Assembly: GCA_029212785.1 (NCBI GenBank) | Contig: JARGOG010000013.1 | Span: 1-64,000, forward strand | Source of the DNA: Thalassobaculaceae bacterium | GTDB taxonomy: Bacteria; Pseudomonadota; Alphaproteobacteria; Thalassobaculales; Thalassobaculaceae | Length of the DNA: 64,000 nt | Direction: 5' to 3' | Shown here: in pieces, positions 60,509 through 64,000 of the stretch | Numbering within the stretch: position 1 is the first letter of the stretch | How the letters are laid out: every line of letters begins with the position of its first letter | The notes under the pieces: model-generated | What the model was told of the DNA's origin: nothing | The model's input: only the letters and a program-made list of their open reading frames with translations | Databases searched by the model: none | Translations under genes and position numbers: made by a program

Positions 60509-62395
60509 ATGCTGTCGATCAAAAACATCACCGTGCGCGTCGCCGGGCGGGTCCTGCTTGAGAATGCCACCGCGACCATCCCCCCCGGCCACCGGGTCGG
60601 GCTGGTCGGCCGCAACGGCACTGGAAAATCCACCCTGCTCAAGGTCATTGTCGGCGAGTTGCAGACCGACGCCGGTTCGGTCAGCATCACCGGCCCGTTC
60701 GCGCTCAACAACGCGATTGGCTGGGTGCGTCAGGAGGCGCCGGGCGGTGGCGAGACGCCGATCGAGCACGTGCTTGCCGCCGACAAGGAGCGCGCCGAGC
60801 TGCTCGATGAGGCGGAGACGGCGACCGAGCCGTTCCGCATTGCCGAGATCCAAACCCGACTGGTCGATATCGACGCCCATGCCGCCCCGGCGCGGGCGGC
60901 GCGCATCCTGGCCGGCCTCGGCTTCTCCGAGGCGATGCAGAAGCGGCCGTTGTCGGAGTATTCCGGCGGCTGGCGGATGCGCGTGGCGCTCGCCGGCGTG
61001 CTGTTCCAGGAGCCGGAACTGCTGCTGCTGGACGAGCCGACCAACCATCTCGACCTCGAGACGACGGTCTGGCTCGAACAACACCTCAAGGCCTATCCGA
61101 AGACCCTGATCATCGTCAGCCACGACCGCGACCTGCTGAACTCGGTGCCGACGACGATCCTGCATGTCGACCGGTTGGGTCTGACCCAATACACCGGCAA
61201 CTACGACACCTTCGAGAGGATGCGCGAGGAGAGGCTCGGCCAGATTGAGGCCGAGCGCACCAAGCAGGACGCCCAGCGCAAGCACCTCCAGGCCTTCGTC
61301 GACCGCTTCCGCTACAAGGCGTCGAAGGCCCGTCAGGCGCAGAGCCGGATCAAGATGCTGGAGAAGATGGACGTGATCCCGGCCGCCGTGGGCGATCCGG
61401 AGACCCGGTTCCGCTTCCCCGAACCGGAGGAGCTGGCACCGCCGCTGATCGCGGTCGACAAGGCGTCGATCGCCTACGAGCCGGGCAAGCCGATCCTCCG
61501 ACATCTCGACTTGCGCCTGGACCCCGACGACCGCATCGGTCTGCTGGGCGCCAACGGCAACGGCAAGACCACGCTTGCCCGCATGATCGCCGACGAACTT
61601 CAGGTTGCGAGCGGCGAAGTCCATCGCGCCGCGAAACTGCGGGTCGGCTATGTCGCTCAACACCATGCCGACGAGTTGGATCCGAACGACACGGCGGTCG
61701 AACACCTGACGCGGCGGCTTAAAGGCCAGGCGGTCGATCGGGTGCGGGCGCGGCTCGGCTCCGTCGGACTGACCCAGGACAAGCAGACGACGCGGGTCGG
61801 CGCCCTGTCCGGCGGCGAGAAGGCGCGGCTGTCGCTGGCGCTGGTGATGGCCGACGATCCGCATGTGCTGGTGCTCGACGAGCCGACCAACCACCTGGAC
61901 ATCGACGCCCGCACCGCGTTGGTTCAGGCGATGAACGATTTCTCCGGCGCGGTCATCCTGATCAGCCATGACCGGCGCCTGATGGAGCTGACGGTCGACC
62001 GGCTATGGCTGGTTGCCGACGGCACGGTGTCCCGGTTCGACGGCGATCTTGCCGCCTATCGCGACCGCATCCGCGACGATCGTCGGGGCGAGAAGAACCG
62101 CGACAAGGACGGTGAGAAGGTCAACAAGAAGGACCTGCGCCGCCAGAACGCGGAGAGTCGGCGCCAGTCCGCGGAACTGCGCAAAAAGGCGAAGGATGCG
62201 GAAAAGGCGCTGGAGAAGCTGGTGAAAGAGCGCGAAGGGGTGGTCGCCAAGTTGGGCGACTCCTCGACCTATGACGGGTCGACCTCAGAGCTTCAGCGCC
62301 TGATTCATAAAAAGGCGGAACTCGACGCCGCCATCGACAAGGCCGAGGAATACTGGCTGGCAACCGCCGAGGCGCTGGAATCGACAGCGGCCTGA
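60509..62395 (+). CDS. ABC-F family ATPase (Uup/YheS-like)
   Basis: 628 residues with two ABC cassettes and no TM segments: first Walker A GLVGRNGTGKSTLLK with signature LSEYSGGWRMRVALA, then the interdomain linker (about 230-320, AFVDRFRYKASKARQAQSRI), second Walker A GLLGANGNGKTTLARM with LSGGEKARLSLALVM. The C-terminal tail (about 530-628) is a charged coiled coil (RRQNAESRRQSAELRKKAKD), as in YheS-type proteins. ABC-F proteins act on ribosomes, as translation factors or antibiotic-resistance proteins. The Met at 60509 begins the conserved N-terminus; no clear SD. Confidence 0.93.
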   Translation: MLSIKNITVRVAGRVLLENATATIPPGHRVGLVGRNGTGKSTLLKVIVGELQTDAGSVSITGPFALNNAIGWVRQEAPGGGETPIEHVLAADKERAELLDEAETATEPFRIAEIQTRLVDIDAHAAPARAARILAGLGFSEAMQKRPLSEYSGGWRMRVALAGVLFQEPELLLLDEPTNHLDLETTVWLEQHLKAYPKTLIIVSHDRDLLNSVPTTILHVDRLGLTQYTGNYDTFERMREERLGQIEAERTKQDAQRKHLQAFVDRFRYKASKARQAQSRIKMLEKMDVIPAAVGDPETRFRFPEPEELAPPLIAVDKASIAYEPGKPILRHLDLRLDPDDRIGLLGANGNGKTTLARMIADELQVASGEVHRAAKLRVGYVAQHHADELDPNDTAVEHLTRRLKGQAVDRVRARLGSVGLTQDKQTTRVGALSGGEKARLSLALVMADDPHVLVLDEPTNHLDIDARTALVQAMNDFSGAVILISHDRRLMELTVDRLWLVADGTVSRFDGDLAAYRDRIRDDRRGEKNRDKDGEKVNKKDLRRQNAESRRQSAELRKKAKDAEKALEKLVKEREGVVAKLGDSSTYDGSTSELQRLIHKKAELDAAIDKAEEYWLATAEALESTAA

Positions 62396-62421
62396 TCAGG
62401 CGGATCAAGGAGGAAACGGGA

Positions 62422-64000
62422 ATGGCCAAGACGATCGACGCCGCGAGCCTGAAGGCGGCGCTGGACGGCAGCGCAGAAATCGCGCTGATCGATGTGCGCG
62501 AGCAGGCGCCCTACGGTGCATCGCATCCGATCCTGGCGGCGAACATCCCGCTCGGTCAGCTCGAGATGCGGGTCGGCGAGCAGATCCCGCGCCGTTCCAC
62601 TCCGATCGTTGTCGAGGATGCGGGCGAGGGGCTGGCGCAGCGGGCGGCGGCGCTGCTCGAAGGCGTCGGCTACACCGACGTCTCGGTGCTCGACGGCGGC
62701 ACGCCGGCCTGGACGGCGGCGGGCTTCGAGCTGTTCAGCGGCATGTATGTCCCGTCAAAGGCGTTCGGCGAGTTTGTCGAGCACGCCTATGACACGCCGT
62801 CGGTCTCCGCCGACGAGCTGAAGGCGATGATGGAGTCCGGTGAGAAGCTGGTGGTGCTCGACAGCCGACCGATGGACGAATATCGGGTCATGAACATCCC
62901 GACCGGTATCGACGTCCCAGGCGCGGAGTTGGTGTATCGGGTGGGCGAAGTGGCCCCCGACGCCAATACCACGGTGGTGGTGAACTGCGCCGGTCGGACC
63001 CGCTCGATCATCGGCGCCCAGTCGCTGATCAACGCCGGCATACCGAACAAGGTCATCGCCCTGCGCAACGGCACCATGGGCTGGCATCTCTCCGGCTACA
63101 AGCTGGAACATGGCAACGACCGTACCGCACCGGTTCCCTCATCCGGGACGCTGGACAAGGCGGTCGCGCAGGCCGAGGCCTGCGGCCGGCGCTTCGGCGT
63201 GAAGACCGTGGATGCCGACACGCTCGACACGTGGCGCAAGGAGCAGGGCGAGCGGACCCTGTCGATCCTGGACGTGCGCACTCTCGAGGAGTTCGAGGCG
63301 AAGCGCATTGCCGACAGCCGGCACGCGCCGGGCGGCCAACTGGTCCAGGCGACCGACAGTTACCTGCCGGTCCGCAACGCCCGGGTGGTGCTGGTCGATG
63401 ACCGCAAGGTCCGGGCGCTGATGACGGCGAGCTGGCTGGTTCAACTCGGCTGGCGGGACGTCCATGTCCTGGACAGCGGGCTCGACGGCCAGGCGACCGT
63501 GTCCGGGCGATACACCCCGGCGGTTCTGGGGCTCGACCGGCTGGCGTCGGCGCCGGCGATCCCGGCGGTGGAAGCACGGGCCCTGGTCGAGGCCGGGGCG
63601 GTGATCCTCGATCTCGGCAAGGCGCTGGATTACCGCGACGCCCATCCCGAGGGCGCCTGGTGGGCCGGACGCGTTGCGATCGCCGACAATCTGTCCAAGA
63701 TTCCGGCCGACAAGACCATCGTGCTGACCTCACCGGATGGCGTGCTCGCTCGCTTCGCCGCGTCGGATCTGGCGGAGAGCGGTCGCGACGTGCGGGTGAT
63801 CGAAGGGGGGACCGCGGCCTGGAAGGCGGCCGGCCTGCCGATGCAGAGCGGCATGACCGCCGTTCTGTCGGAGCCGGATGACAGCTACCTGCGCCCCTAC
63901 GACCGCACCAACAAGGCCGAGATCGAGAAGGCGATGAACGACTACCTCACCTGGGAGGTCGCGCTCGTCGAGCAGATCAAGAAGGCGGGCGGAATCAGCT
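62422..64000 (+). CDS. multi-domain rhodanese-like protein (3' end outside window)
   Basis: At least 526 residues; open to the right edge. It is made of four rhodanese domains (about 5-110, 130-230, 265-375 and 385-480). Only the second has a catalytic cysteine (Cys189, in VVVNCAGRTRSII); the others carry Asp or Ser at the site (IVVEDAGEG, VVLVDDRKV, VLTSPDG), and are probably inactive. The protein may transfer sulfane sulfur or act as a scaffold. The start has AAGGAGG at 6 bases. It lies 26 bases after the ABC-F gene, likely one transcript. The last domain is complete within the window; the C-terminus is not. Confidence 0.9.
   Translation, partial: MAKTIDAASLKAALDGSAEIALIDVREQAPYGASHPILAANIPLGQLEMRVGEQIPRRSTPIVVEDAGEGLAQRAAALLEGVGYTDVSVLDGGTPAWTAAGFELFSGMYVPSKAFGEFVEHAYDTPSVSADELKAMMESGEKLVVLDSRPMDEYRVMNIPTGIDVPGAELVYRVGEVAPDANTTVVVNCAGRTRSIIGAQSLINAGIPNKVIALRNGTMGWHLSGYKLEHGNDRTAPVPSSGTLDKAVAQAEACGRRFGVKTVDADTLDTWRKEQGERTLSILDVRTLEEFEAKRIADSRHAPGGQLVQATDSYLPVRNARVVLVDDRKVRALMTASWLVQLGWRDVHVLDSGLDGQATVSGRYTPAVLGLDRLASAPAIPAVEARALVEAGAVILDLGKALDYRDAHPEGAWWAGRVAIADNLSKIPADKTIVLTSPDGVLARFAASDLAESGRDVRVIEGGTAAWKAAGLPMQSGMTAVLSEPDDSYLRPYDRTNKAEIEKAMNDYLTWEVALVEQIKKAGGIS

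Overview
The window is chromosomal DNA from a GC-rich, aerobic, flagellated alphaproteobacterium, most like Rhodospirillales and relatives. The evidence is the core gene order folK-rpoZ-rsh-acpS-lepB-rnc-era-recO-parC, dapA next to smpB, an NDUFS4-type complex I subunit, a bacterial aspartate/glutamate leucyltransferase, a four-TM MotA with MotB, and dense operons with ATGA overlaps. Nothing in the sequence fixes the genus. I saw no rRNA, CRISPR array, insertion sequence, integrase or prophage.

Layout. 1-3718: CaiB-type CoA transferase (cut by the left edge), quinone oxidoreductase-like MDR protein, alpha/beta hydrolase and L-2-haloacid dehalogenase. 3763-10108: lytic transglycosylase, dapA, smpB, a DoxX-like membrane protein, a family 5 uracil-DNA glycosylase and an NYN-domain protein. 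10326-19726: the core block, from folate synthesis, RNA polymerase omega and (p)ppGpp control to ACP activation, secretion, RNA processing, ribosome assembly, DNA repair and topoisomerase IV. 19821-22643: motA-motB-bpt. 22863-28849: flavin reductase, threonine ammonia-lyase, a FemAB-like acyltransferase, a small outer-membrane barrel and a penicillin-acylase family hydrolase. 28890-33476: an aldehyde dehydrogenase coupled to a second CoA transferase, then pyrophosphatase with a PhyH-type dioxygenase, then a small secreted protein. 33579-39608: a molybdenum hydroxylase operon (coxS-coxL-coxM order, form II CoxL), class III alcohol dehydrogenase and a CoxG-like protein, with two clear intrinsic terminators. 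39834-43968: a frameshifted sodium/proton antiporter, an HD protein, a universal stress protein and a class IV aminotransferase with a structured leader. 43947-45797: a thiamin-precursor ABC permease and binding protein under a TPP riboswitch. 45899-49118: AcuC-like deacetylase, DUF192 protein, O-methyltransferase, NDUFS4-like subunit and two tRNA genes (Pro-TGG, Arg-TCT). 49446-58820: an accessory block of oxidoreductases, SnoaL-type proteins, methyltransferases, a LysR regulator and a DmdA-related GcvT-fold protein. 59339-64000: EamA transporter, ABC-F ATPase and a four-domain rhodanese protein cut by the right edge.

The points most worth checking are: a single-base frameshift in an otherwise intact antiporter (near 40610); a TPP riboswitch-controlled thiamin-precursor transporter with no ATPase gene beside it; a perfect hairpin that hides the ribosome binding site of rsh; the DmdA-related gene, which is preceded by an AT-rich 83-codon in-frame extension with its own good ribosome binding site; the NTF2-FMO fusion gene; and the leader of the class IV aminotransferase, which has an operator-like dyad and an SD-masking hairpin. 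I found no clearly new multi-gene system; the accessory block 49446-58820 is the best place to look for one.
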